Shown here: positions 17,360 to 23,572 of the stretch, in pieces
Numbering within the stretch: the first letter of the stretch is position 1
Layout: every line of letters starts with the position of its first letter
IMG/VR virus record: IMGVR_UViG_3300037070_001537
Span: 1-40,320 of that record
DNA from: a virus
Length of the DNA: 40,320 nt
Strand: one strand, 5' to 3'
Position numbers and translations under genes: made by a program
Notes under the pieces: model-generated
The model's database searches: none
Told to the model about the DNA's origin: nothing
What the model saw: only the letters and a program-made list of their open reading frames with translations

Positions 17360-18421
17360 TTATCGCTCGCGTTTCCGTTCCTGAAATGCTGTTACGTCGC
17401 CAATCCACCAGCTTTCGAGGATGCGCACGGCTTCGGTAAGTGCCGGAATGGATGCGTGAGTATACTTTGCAGTGATTCCGCCGAGCTTATGGCCGAGTAG
17501 CGCGGCGATGACTGAGTGTGACACTCCGGCTTCTGCCAGGTTCGAGGCGGCAGTGTGCCGAATGTCGTGAATTGTCCAACCGTCATATCCAACCAGAATC
17601 TTGTTTTCTTGCGCAGCCAGCCGCCACAGATGGCGCAATGCGGGATAGCTAGGCCACAAGTTCAACCTTCGCCTTAAAATCGCTTCTACGCCTTTAGTGA
17701 GCGGAATGGTGCGCTTTGAGTGCGTCTTCGAAGCGTGGATCGTAACCTGATTGCGCTCGAAATCTACCTGGCGTTTCTGGAGTGAGAGTATCTCGCCAAC
17801 ACGCGCGCCGGTGAGGATCAGCATTTCGAGCGAGTCGGCGGCGGCAAGACGGGGAGCTGGGTCCTGCCGGTATGGTTCGCGCAGGAACTTGATCACGTCG
17901 CGCAGCTCGCCGCGTGGCACAGTACGCTCACGCGATTCAACGATCAGACCGGCGAGACTGGGCGCACGATAGTCTTCGAGGTGGTTGAAGTAGAGTTTCG
18001 CGTTGTTGAGTGAACCGATAACGCCTGCCATCTTGAATTCGACGGTCGATGACTTGTGCCGCGCAATCAGCGTGTCACGGAATGCTTTGAGTCGTGCAAG
18101 CGATACCTGACGAACGGGCAGATCAGCACCTATGAGCAGAACGAATTCTTCGAAATATCCAACCAGGCGACGGCGATTCCGTGTCGATTGCGCAATCGGG
18201 CATTTCAGCCGCGCTTCGAGCAGGTCGGCCAGTGTCGTTTCGGGTTGTGGTGTCTCGATTCCGAGCCGGTCGTTTCGGTACTGGTTGCGAATCGCTCCAA
18301 TAGCGCATTCGGCTTCGATCTTCGTTGCGAAGCTGGCTTCACGGATGCGTGTACCGGCAATCGTCAGGTCAATCTGCCAAACGTGTCGCTTGAGACGCTT
18401 TGAGTAGACGCGGGAGATCAT
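17360..18421 (-). CDS. int: Tyrosine site-specific integrase
   Basis: This 353-aa protein has an N-terminal arm-binding-like domain (residues 1-60), a SAM-like core-binding domain (about 62-155) and a catalytic domain. The catalytic set is visible: R207 (LTGARVGEIL), K232 or K236 (SKTHSKRTIPL), H285 and R288 (IHDIRHTAA), H311 (LLGHKLG) and the nucleophile Y320 (ITAKYTHAS). It catalyses phage integration and excision at att sites. It is the last gene of a leftward operon that starts with the RHH-like regulator, and only two bases separate it from the small membrane gene upstream. Confidence 0.93.
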   Translation of the reverse strand: MISRVYSKRLKRHVWQIDLTIAGTRIREASFATKIEAECAIGAIRNQYRNDRLGIETPQPETTLADLLEARLKCPIAQSTRNRRRLVGYFEEFVLLIGADLPVRQVSLARLKAFRDTLIARHKSSTVEFKMAGVIGSLNNAKLYFNHLEDYRAPSLAGLIVESRERTVPRGELRDVIKFLREPYRQDPAPRLAAADSLEMLILTGARVGEILSLQKRQVDFERNQVTIHASKTHSKRTIPLTKGVEAILRRRLNLWPSYPALRHLWRLAAQENKILVGYDGWTIHDIRHTAASNLAEAGVSHSVIAALLGHKLGGITAKYTHASIPALTEAVRILESWWIGDVTAFQERKRER

Positions 18422-18423
18422 TT

Positions 18424-18618
18424 CTATTTAGCCGGCGAATAGGCAGCCCACGCCAAAAGCGAGCACCAGATCGCAATGATCGTAGAAACGATAATGTATC
18501 GCCGCGTTGAGTAGCGAGGCGTGTAGCTTTCCGCCAAAGGCTCTGGTGTCGGCTCCTCGATTGGTGGAGCGTAGTCCGATGCGATGACGAGCCGGAGGTG
18601 AGGTTTGTTTTGGGTCAT
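18424..18618 (-). CDS. Small single-TM protein of the lysogeny operon
   Basis: This 64-aa protein has a polar, Pro/Glu-rich N-terminal part (residues 1-40) and one C-terminal hydrophobic segment (YIIVSTIIAIWCSLLAWAA, about 41-59), so it is probably tail-anchored. It overlaps the upstream gene by four bases (ATGA) and precedes int by two bases. No family is recognised. Co-transcription with the integrase suggests expression in lysogens and a possible role in superinfection exclusion or lysogenic conversion, which is inference. Confidence 0.6.
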   Translation of the reverse strand: MTQNKPHLRLVIASDYAPPIEEPTPEPLAESYTPRYSTRRYIIVSTIIAIWCSLLAWAAYSPAK

Positions 18619-19064
18619 TGAATCTCGTAGTAGGTATAGGAAGCGTAGGGGCCAGTGCCATGAACTCCCACGCGTGTGATCTTCGCTGCCTTGAGTGTGT
18701 ATCGGTTCCTGGCTATCCAGGCAGACACTTCTTTACCGAAGTTTCCAATTTCGAACTCGTATTGCCCGAAGAAGGAATGGTATGCCCACAAGGTATATCC
18801 GCCTTTGGACTTCTTGATCTTTGTAGTGACGTAGTTGTAATAGTTGTGATTCACTTCATTGATCATGGCCAGGTAGTCCGCTTCAAGCTGAGAGTGATAA
18901 CCAACCGGATTCAGTGGTAGTACTGGTGGTGTCGGTGTCGGTTGCGCGAGGGGCGCGGGGCGTGCCGACAATGATGATTGTCTGGCAGTGTGTGATGCGA
19001 TAAATAGCGAAAAGAGTAATACACACCCAACCGTGATGGCCGCACCGATGAATAGTTTCTTCAT
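18615..19064 (-). CDS. Membrane-anchored exported protein of the lysogeny operon
   Basis: This 149-aa protein has an N-terminal membrane segment (KKLFIGAAITVGCVLLFSLF, residues 2-21), then a Pro-rich linker (APLAQPTPTPPVLPLNP) and an aromatic-rich globular domain (about 55-149, with HNYYNYVTTKIKKSKGGYTL and YASYTYYEIQ). This layout suggests an extracytoplasmic domain tethered to the inner membrane. No cleavage or lipobox motif is clear. No family is recognised. Placement between regulator and integrase makes it a candidate lysogenic conversion or exclusion factor. Confidence 0.6.
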   Translation of the reverse strand: MKKLFIGAAITVGCVLLFSLFIASHTARQSSLSARPAPLAQPTPTPPVLPLNPVGYHSQLEADYLAMINEVNHNYYNYVTTKIKKSKGGYTLWAYHSFFGQYEFEIGNFGKEVSAWIARNRYTLKAAKITRVGVHGTGPYASYTYYEIQ

Positions 19065-19073
19065 TCGTTCTGG

Positions 19074-19394
19074 TTATTTCCTTCTTCCGTTTGAATAGTC
19101 CGACTGCTGAGTGGAAGCTATGGCATTAAGCTTAAGCGTCTCCTTTGTGACGCCGATTATGTGATTGCGAAATTCTGGCCGCAGTTCTCGCCACAGCTCC
19201 AGCATTATTCGCGTCAGTTCATCCTTGTCATCTTCGAATCCCTGCATTCCTCGGATTACCAGTGCTTCGACCATGCTGCTTTTAGTTTTGTCATGGATCT
19301 GCGCCAGCGAGTAAACGTCAGCCTTGAGGCTTGGCAACACCTTACTTGCCAGGTCGACGCGCTTCGCTTCCAGCGGCTTTTTTCTACGACCCAT
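19074..19394 (-). CDS. RHH-like transcriptional regulator, leftward
   Basis: The protein is 106 aa starting MGRRKKPLEAKRVDLASKV. A strand followed by two helices (VDLASKVLPSLKADVYSLAQ, then SSMVEALVIRGM) fits a ribbon-helix-helix DNA-binding domain at about residues 12-48, with a C-terminal helical extension. ATG 19394 is chosen because a TATACT -10 element lies at 19403-19408. An upstream in-frame ATG at 19418 would precede that element. The divergent gene at 19486 also begins MGRRKK. Together the two look like the lysogeny control switch, in place of a CI/Cro pair. The RHH assignment rests on pattern only. Confidence 0.6.
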   Translation of the reverse strand: MGRRKKPLEAKRVDLASKVLPSLKADVYSLAQIHDKTKSSMVEALVIRGMQGFEDDKDELTRIMLELWRELRPEFRNHIIGVTKETLKLNAIASTQQSDYSNGRRK

Positions 19395-19402
19395 CCCATT
19401 TG

Positions 19403-19431
19403 AGTATACATATATCATAACGGTTCATAAT
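19403..19431 (-). promoter_or_regulatory. Leftward promoter of the lysogeny operon
   Basis: On the minus strand a TATACT -10 element (19408 to 19403) lies eight bases before the ATG at 19394. Transcription would therefore start at or next to the start codon, giving an apparently leaderless mRNA. The -35 element is weak (TTATGA at 19430-19425, 16-nt spacing). Two TCATAA copies on the plus strand (19415-19420 and 19425-19430) are exactly 10 bp apart, one helical turn, and are good candidates for RHH operator half-sites overlapping the promoter. Confidence 0.5.
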
Positions 19432-19448
19432 TTGGTGTGCCTTTATTA

Positions 19449-19477
19449 TTGACTTTTTTAAATAGGTGCGCATTAAT
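19449..19477 (+). promoter_or_regulatory. Rightward promoter of the second RHH-like gene
   Basis: TTGACT (19449-19454), a 17-nt spacer and ATTAAT (19472-19477) form a good sigma-70-type promoter. The -10 ends eight bases before the ATG at 19486, so the transcript would be leaderless or nearly so. No Shine-Dalgarno sequence is present between the -10 and the ATG, which supports this. Confidence 0.6.
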
Positions 19478-19485
19478 GCAGAGTT

Positions 19486-19680
19486 ATGGGCCGAAAGAAG
19501 AAATCCCCGGAAGATCGGCTTGTGGTGATCACCGGCAGAGTTCCACCTGCGGTTAAGGCCGCAATTCAGCAAATCAGCCTAAAAGAAGGCATTAAGGCCA
19601 CCAGACTCGTTCGGCGGCTCATCGACCTGGGGCTGCGAACAAACCGAATCATTCACGGCGCGGACGATCAGGCAGCTTGA
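19486..19680 (+). CDS. RHH-like transcriptional regulator, rightward
   Basis: This 64-aa protein starts MGRRKKSPEDRLVVITGRV. A beta strand (DRLVVITGRVP), helix (AAVKAAIQQISLKEG) and second helix (KATRLVRRLIDLGL) match the small ribbon-helix-helix fold (CopG/Arc type). It diverges from the 106-aa RHH-like gene across a ~90-nt control region and shares its MGRRKK basic start. It is followed by a separate promoter with GTATAC repeats, which may be its target. A repressor role is inferred. Confidence 0.65.
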   Translation: MGRKKKSPEDRLVVITGRVPPAVKAAIQQISLKEGIKATRLVRRLIDLGLRTNRIIHGADDQAA

Positions 19681-19690
19681 GAATCCAAAG

Positions 19691-19738
19691 AAAAGGTATA
19701 CTTTTATTCTTGACAAGTCAAAAGGTATACCGTAATCT
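19691..19738 (+). promoter_or_regulatory. Early promoter with repeated AAAAGGTATAC operators
   Basis: TTGACA (19710-19715), a 17-nt spacer and TAATCT (19733-19738) form a strong promoter for the rightward early operon. The 11-mer AAAAGGTATAC occurs upstream of the -35 (19691-19701) and inside the spacer (19720-19730), and the second copy completes the palindrome GGTATACC (19724-19731). GTATAC also appears at 19404-19409 in the divergent control region. A repressor bound inside the spacer would block RNA polymerase, so these are probable operators. Confidence 0.65.
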
Positions 19739-19787
19739 TGAATCATTGCAGGACACGATCCGGCAAAATCAGGCAATCGGAGGAGCA

Positions 19788-20102
19788 ATGATTCAGATGG
19801 CGACAACAAAGGCAATCCAAGAGCAGATCAACCTGCGTGACGATCCGTGGCAGCTAACCGGAGTAACGATGGACGAGGCCACGTCGCGCATTTCGCAGTA
19901 CAACCGGCTACTGGATTTTGTGGGTGCTGGTCAGGGGCGATGGGGCAGAGGATGGGAATCGAGCTTCAACGTGGAATCGAGCGAGTCGTGGGTGTTTCAG
20001 TGCCACGAGGAGAACGAAAGCAAGCAGTTTGACTGGGACACTCCGCACGAAGAAATTCTGGTTTGGATTGTGAAGCGATTCCACGAGGAGGTGCCCTACT
20101 AA
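19788..20102 (+). CDS. First early-operon protein, unknown
   Basis: The protein is 104 aa, with ATG 19788 chosen because of the GGAGGAGC site just before it and because the upstream in-frame start would lie before the early promoter. The protein is acidic, with W-rich segments (GRWGRGWESSF, SESWVFQCHEENE). No family is recognised. The stop overlaps the next ATG (TAATG). Confidence 0.6.
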   Translation: MIQMATTKAIQEQINLRDDPWQLTGVTMDEATSRISQYNRLLDFVGAGQGRWGRGWESSFNVESSESWVFQCHEENESKQFDWDTPHEEILVWIVKRFHEEVPY

Positions 20103-20329
20103 TGATGACCAAAACTGAGTGGAACACCTACTGGGCGGAAATCGAAGAGAAAGCCGAGCGCGACGATCCAGGCGGATTTAAGCAAAGGCGCGAGCAGCTT
20201 CACGAAGAGAGCCGCACGATTCACAAGACGATCATGCTTCATTTCGATGGCATTGATTCACTGACGAAGCGTCAGAACGAGATCGACGCCGAGATTGCGG
20301 CAATTGACAACGAGATGGAGGTGGCGTGA
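20102..20329 (+). CDS. Small coiled-coil early protein
   Basis: This 75-aa protein begins MMTKTEWNTYWAEIEEKAER at a TAATG overlap with an AGGAGG site upstream. It is highly charged and predicted helical, with a possible coiled coil through its second half (SLTKRQNEIDAEIAAIDNEM). Its function is unknown. Confidence 0.6.
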   Translation: MMTKTEWNTYWAEIEEKAERDDPGGFKQRREQLHEESRTIHKTIMLHFDGIDSLTKRQNEIDAEIAAIDNEMEVA

Positions 20330-20496
20330 TGGACGATCGGAAGGTTGAAGTGCGGGCCGAAATCAGGCGCGTGACTGAACTGATGCTCCACCACAGGCGC
20401 GAGGCGGCACGGCTCGCGCGCGAGCTGGAGAACCTGGAGAACGCTCTTGATGGCATTTACTTCCGTGAAGAGCAACGAGAGGCGGTGTCGCAATGA
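20329..20496 (+). CDS. Very small helical early protein
   Basis: This 55-aa frame starts at ATG 20329, overlapping the preceding TGA, and ends at TGA 20494-20496, overlapping the next ATG. It is Arg/Glu-rich and helical (HHRREAARLARELENLENAL). The stop/start overlaps on both sides support a real gene. Its function is unknown. Confidence 0.55.
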   Translation: MDDRKVEVRAEIRRVTELMLHHRREAARLARELENLENALDGIYFREEQREAVSQ

Positions 20497-20735
20497 TGAT
20501 GGAAGAACTCGAAGCCGACGAACGCGGGGACCGCTACCACGAATGGCTCGACGAGCAGCCAAAGTGCCGGACCTGCGGCACGCTCTGGCGCGAGGAAGGC
20601 AGCATCTACGACGAAGAGAACGACGAGTATTTCTGCGATCAGACCTGCGTAGACAAGCTCGAAGAGGCTCGCAGCGAGCGCGCAAGCGAAGCACGTTTCG
20701 AAAAGTATTGGGAAGGTCACGGCGGCGTGAGGTAA
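20493..20735 (+). CDS. Small zinc-binding early protein
   Basis: This 80-aa acidic protein has CRTCGTLW (C-x2-C, about residues 25-28) and FCDQTC (about 48-52), a plausible four-cysteine zinc site. A charged helix follows (LEEARSERASEARFEK). Its start overlaps the upstream stop. It may bind nucleic acid or protein through the zinc module, but its function is unknown. Confidence 0.6.
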   Translation: MMMEELEADERGDRYHEWLDEQPKCRTCGTLWREEGSIYDEENDEYFCDQTCVDKLEEARSERASEARFEKYWEGHGGVR

Positions 20736-20738
20736 ACG

Positions 20739-20951
20739 ATGATCGAGAAGCTTCTAACAATCGAGGAAGTGGCCGAAATCACTGGCATCGCAGTCAAGAC
20801 GATCTACACGCGCGGCAGTGGAACCAAAACCCTGCCGCGTATCAAGCTTGGCGGCGCTCTCAGGTTTCGCGAATCCGATGTGCGCGATTGGATCAACCGC
20901 CACGTCGAGCGGCCATACGACCCTCGGAAGGCGTTCAGAAGGACAGCATAA
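20739..20951 (+). CDS. Excisionase-like HTH DNA-binding protein
   Basis: This 70-aa protein has the HTH_17 / AlpA-excisionase pattern: LLTIEEVAEITGIAVKTIY (winged helix-turn-helix, residues 5-23), LPRIKLGGALRFRESDV and DWINRH. Such proteins act as excisionases or small transcription factors. With an integrase in the same genome, a recombination directionality role is reasonable, though a regulator of early genes is equally possible. Confidence 0.75.
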   Translation: MIEKLLTIEEVAEITGIAVKTIYTRGSGTKTLPRIKLGGALRFRESDVRDWINRHVERPYDPRKAFRRTA

Positions 20952-20980
20952 AACAAAACGCCCGCGCTGGAAACGCGGGC
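20952..20980 (-). terminator. Hairpin with minus-strand T-rich tail (also an mRNA hairpin on plus)
   Basis: GCCCGCG (20960-20966) and CGCGGGC (20974-20980) form a perfect 7-bp GC stem with a 7-nt loop. On the plus strand no T-run follows. Reading the minus strand, the stem is followed by GTTTTGTTTTA, so it would terminate leftward transcription. It might insulate the early operon from antisense transcription or act as an mRNA stability element after the HTH gene. Confidence 0.5.
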
Positions 20981-21014
20981 AGTCACAAACGAAATCAAGG
21001 TGAAAGATAAAACA

Positions 21015-21779
21015 ATGTCAACTGCAATAGCAACCCAGAATGAGCCGCATCAGGATTATGCCGCGATTGTCGAGCGCGTGCTTGCAACCGGCGACCTGGC
21101 GAAGCTCTCAAGCGCCGAGCGCATTAACTATTACAACGCGGTTTGTCGTTCGGTTGGGTGGAGTCCTTTAACCCAGCCGATGCAGTACATCACTCTGAAT
21201 GGCAAGCTCACGCTCTATGTCCGGCGCGATGGCACCGACCAGCTCAGAAAGATTCACAACGTCTCAATCCAGATCGTGAGCCGTGAGCATATCAACGATG
21301 TCTACATCGTCACGGCAAAGGCAACCACGAAGGACGGACGCACTGATGAGTCAATTGGCGCTGTATCAATCGGCAAGCTCGCCGGTGACGTGCTGTGCAA
21401 CGCCATCATGAAGGCGGAAACGAAAGCGAAGCGCAGAGTCACATTGAGCGTGTGCGGCCTCGGGTTCCTGGATGAAAGCGAAATCGAAACGATACCGGAC
21501 GTGGTGCTTCACGAACCGGCGCAGATTGAAGCGGTTGAGACTAAGCCCAACGGCAATGGGCGCGAGAAGCTCATTCAGATAGTCACCGATCTCGACAATC
21601 TGATTCGCGAGATCCGCGGCTTCGGCATATCCAACAGTGATATTCAGGCGCGAATGAAGGATCTCGTGGGCGTGGACAAGCGCGCTGATCTGAATGAAGG
21701 GCAAATGGTTGCCTGTATTGAAGAGTTCGAGGACTGGGCCGCCCGCCTTGAGCTCGACCGGAAGGAGCGTGCGCAATGA
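21015..21779 (+). CDS. Phage recombination-associated protein (RecT/Rad52-like candidate)
   Basis: This 254-aa protein has a conserved central region: NGKLTLYVRRDGTDQLRKIH and then AETKAKRRVTLSVCGLGFLDE (about residues 130-155). That signature occurs in many phage early regions next to Gp157 and recombination genes and suggests a single-strand annealing or recombination mediator role. ATG 21015 is preferred over GTG 21000 because of the AAGGTGA site upstream of it. The exact recombinase family cannot be fixed from sequence by eye. Confidence 0.55.
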   Translation: MSTAIATQNEPHQDYAAIVERVLATGDLAKLSSAERINYYNAVCRSVGWSPLTQPMQYITLNGKLTLYVRRDGTDQLRKIHNVSIQIVSREHINDVYIVTAKATTKDGRTDESIGAVSIGKLAGDVLCNAIMKAETKAKRRVTLSVCGLGFLDESEIETIPDVVLHEPAQIEAVETKPNGNGREKLIQIVTDLDNLIREIRGFGISNSDIQARMKDLVGVDKRADLNEGQMVACIEEFEDWAARLELDRKERAQ

Positions 21780-22297
21780 GTGCAAACACTCTCTATGAAA
21801 TCTCAGGCGACCTGGCTGCACTCGAAGAGCTTCTCACGGAAGTTGGCGGTGAGCTGCCGGATGAAGTGGCCGAAGCTGCAATCGATGCGTGGCTCGAGGA
21901 GACAGGGACCGCCACGCGCGAGAAGGTGGACAACTACTGCGGACTGATCCGCGAGCTCGAATCGAGAGCTGCCGCGCGAAAGGCCGAGGCGAAGCGACTT
22001 GCGGATCGTGCCAGCGTGGATTCGGGCGCAGTGGATCGTCTCAAAGCAAGGTTGCTCTGGTTCTTCGAAGCGCACCAACTGAAAACGCTCGAGACGGCTC
22101 GCTTTCGCGTGACCGCTGCACAGAATGGCGGACTGGCGCCGCTCATCATCAGTGTCCCATTCGAAGAGATACCTGATGAGTTCATTGAGATTGTGCGTAA
22201 GCCAATGAATCCGATGATTCGTGAGCTGCTCGAAGCGGGCGAAACATTGCCGTTTGCCTCGCTTGGCGAGCGCGGAAGGTCGATTCGCATCAAATGA
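21776..22297 (+). CDS. Siphovirus Gp157 family protein
   Basis: This 173-aa protein starts MSANTLYEISGDLAALEELL, continues with EKVDNYCGLIRELESRAAARKAEAKRL and a segment ending in RFRVT, matching the Gp157 family (N-terminal helical domain with coiled coil, then a small beta domain). Family members are found beside phage recombination genes and have been linked to phage resistance, but the molecular function is not established. It overlaps its upstream neighbour by four bases. Confidence 0.75.
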   Translation: MSANTLYEISGDLAALEELLTEVGGELPDEVAEAAIDAWLEETGTATREKVDNYCGLIRELESRAAARKAEAKRLADRASVDSGAVDRLKARLLWFFEAHQLKTLETARFRVTAAQNGGLAPLIISVPFEEIPDEFIEIVRKPMNPMIRELLEAGETLPFASLGERGRSIRIK

Positions 22298-22497
22298 CAA
22301 CCAACGGAACCAAATCAAGACGGTCGCAGAAGGATGTCGCAGTTGAACGGCTGATTGCCGAGATTCAACAGCAGATAGCGCGGCACAGGATCGCAATCGA
22401 GGAGCTTGAAGTATTGAGCGCAAGGATGCGCATCGATCAACAATTTGTGCTTTTGCCTTCAACCGAGGAGCAGGAGGCGGATGATCAGCAACTTTGA
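22294..22497 (+). CDS. Small helical early protein
   Basis: This 67-aa protein has a basic N-terminus (NGTKSRRSQKDVA) and a helical middle (ERLIAEIQQQIARHRIAIEELEVL) likely to form a coiled coil. It overlaps Gp157 by four bases and the next gene by 17 bases. Its function is unknown. Confidence 0.55.
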   Translation: MTTNGTKSRRSQKDVAVERLIAEIQQQIARHRIAIEELEVLSARMRIDQQFVLLPSTEEQEADDQQL

Positions 22498-22678
22498 TGA
22501 TCTAAACGAAGCCGAGCGGTGCATCAGTGTCGCACGCGAGGCGATTGAGAATGCTGATATAGCGATCAGGAGTGAGTTCTTCTCGGTGAAGGAGGCGCTT
22601 CTGAATCTGTCGAGTGCGTTGATGGCAATCCGGCGCAATGTCGAAGCCGACCGGAAGGAACGAGCCGATACCGCGTGA
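22481..22678 (+). CDS. Small helical early protein
   Basis: This 65-aa protein starts at ATG 22481, preceded by CAGGAGGCG. Its sequence (MISNFDDLNEAERCISVAREAIENAD...) is predicted all helical. The TGA overlaps the following GTG start. Its function is unknown. Confidence 0.6.
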   Translation: MISNFDDLNEAERCISVAREAIENADIAIRSEFFSVKEALLNLSSALMAIRRNVEADRKERADTA

Positions 22679-22878
22679 AGCTCGCACTGATCATTCTTGC
22701 GCTCGTTGCGGCCGCATTTACTGGCGGGTTCTTTGTGGCTGCGTGGGTACGTCAATCGACGATTGACGAGTTGCACCAGGACCTTGTGAGTTGCCGTGAA
22801 GGGCGTGCGCGGTTGCAGGAATTGATCGACGGATTAACGCAGGAGCTCGGTACGCTGCGGCGGTCGCTTGGTGGGTAA
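22675..22878 (+). CDS. TM plus coiled-coil protein (Rz-like topology)
   Basis: This 67-aa protein starts at GTG 22675 overlapping TGA. An N-terminal membrane segment (LALIILALVAAAFTGGFFVAAWV, residues 3-25) is followed by a coiled coil (IDELHQDLV...LQELIDGLTQELGTLRRSL). This is the topology of an inner-membrane spanin, but it is short, no outer-membrane lipoprotein partner is visible and it lies among early genes, so a spanin assignment is only a possibility. Confidence 0.55.
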   Translation: MKLALIILALVAAAFTGGFFVAAWVRQSTIDELHQDLVSCREGRARLQELIDGLTQELGTLRRSLGG

Positions 22879-23117
22879 TGGAACTACCTGAGAACTTTCG
22901 AGACTTGATTGACCAGCAGGAAGCGCTTGAGGCGAAGCGCACGAAGGTGCTCTTGCAGTTGCGATGTTCGAACGTCAGCAAAGAAACGCAGGATACGTGG
23001 ATGCTGTTGCTTCAGATGATTCTGGCTTCGCAGGTGACGATTGCGAAAGACCTGCTCGCAGAGTGTGCCAGTTTGACCTGCGAGAACGTTGAATGGCCGG
23101 TTGACATTCGCGCGTGA
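22878..23117 (+). CDS. Small early protein, unknown
   Basis: This 79-aa protein begins MELPENFRDLIDQQEALEAK directly after the preceding stop (TAATGG overlap). It is predicted helical with no membrane span. It overlaps a GTG-started frame at its 3' end. Its function is unknown. Confidence 0.55.
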   Translation: MELPENFRDLIDQQEALEAKRTKVLLQLRCSNVSKETQDTWMLLLQMILASQVTIAKDLLAECASLTCENVEWPVDIRA

Positions 23118-23257
23118 AGGAATCCGACCGGGTGGGTGCGTGGTGCGTACTGCCAATCGGGGTCTTACGTGCTCACGCACACTTCACGCGCGGCCCCGAT
23201 TCGTGCGCGGTGGGTGGCTTCACTCAAGCGAGCCCGTGGCAACGAGCAGCAAGGTGA
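23114..23257 (+). CDS. Possible 47-aa ORF, uncertain
   Basis: The frame starts at GTG 23114 overlapping the upstream TGA (GTGA, a junction type used at 22675) and ends at 23255-23257. A competing frame ends at 23292 (KKVKLTARECK), four bases from the next ATG. Only one is likely real, and the sequence does not clearly decide. No motif is seen in either. Confidence 0.25.
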   Translation: MKESDRVGAWCVLPIGVLRAHAHFTRGPDSCAVGGFTQASPWQRAAR

Positions 23258-23295
23258 AGAAGGTGAAGCTCACCGCGCGCGAATGTAAGTGAGCG

Positions 23296-23415
23296 ATGAA
23301 GTACGAACCGCTCGAAATTATCCTGATTGGCGTACTTGTGGCGCTGGGCATATTCGGCGCAATGGTGATCTTGGTGAAGCTGCTCGGAACGCACGACGAG
23401 CACAGGAAGCGGTGA
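23296..23415 (+). CDS. 39-aa single-TM protein
   Basis: ATG 23296 begins MKYEPLEIILIGVLVALGIF, a membrane segment over residues 6-27, with a basic C-terminus (HDEHRKR). It is one of three tiny membrane proteins in this stretch. Its function is unknown. Confidence 0.5.
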   Translation: MKYEPLEIILIGVLVALGIFGAMVILVKLLGTHDEHRKR

Positions 23416-23419
23416 CGCG

Positions 23420-23554
23420 ATGCGACGATATCCGCTCATCATTCTTGCGGTGGCGGTTCTGATGATCCTGCTGGGTCTCGTGAGTTATCAGATCAAGCGG
23501 CACGCGGTTGTCAGCAGGGAGACGGATGTTCGGTATGTTTATTTGTCGAAGTGA
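23420..23554 (+). CDS. 44-aa single-TM protein
   Basis: ATG 23420 begins MRRYPLIILAVAVLMILLGL, one membrane segment, followed by a basic segment (YQIKRHAVVSRETD). It lies four bases after the previous stop. Its function is unknown. Confidence 0.5.
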   Translation: MRRYPLIILAVAVLMILLGLVSYQIKRHAVVSRETDVRYVYLSK

Positions 23555-23572
23555 GTTTCGGGGTGAGTTGTG

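Noticed and set aside
17033-17439. ORFs at 17033-17230, 17215-17439 and 17264-17500
   Set aside because: They cross a strong terminator, the candidate att region or the integrase gene, and show no domain or coding pattern.
19677-19787. Upstream start for the first early gene (MRIQRKG...)
   Set aside because: It would precede the early promoter and its operators. The GGAGGAGC-preceded ATG at 19788 fits better.
20447-21010. 187-aa plus-strand ORF, Arg-rich
   Set aside because: It is an alternative frame over three well-supported small genes and a hairpin.
23089-23292. 67-aa ORF ending KKVKLTARECK
   Set aside because: It competes with the GTG-started 47-aa frame and overlaps the previous gene. 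Neither frame is clearly coding, so only the lower-overlap one is listed, with low confidence.
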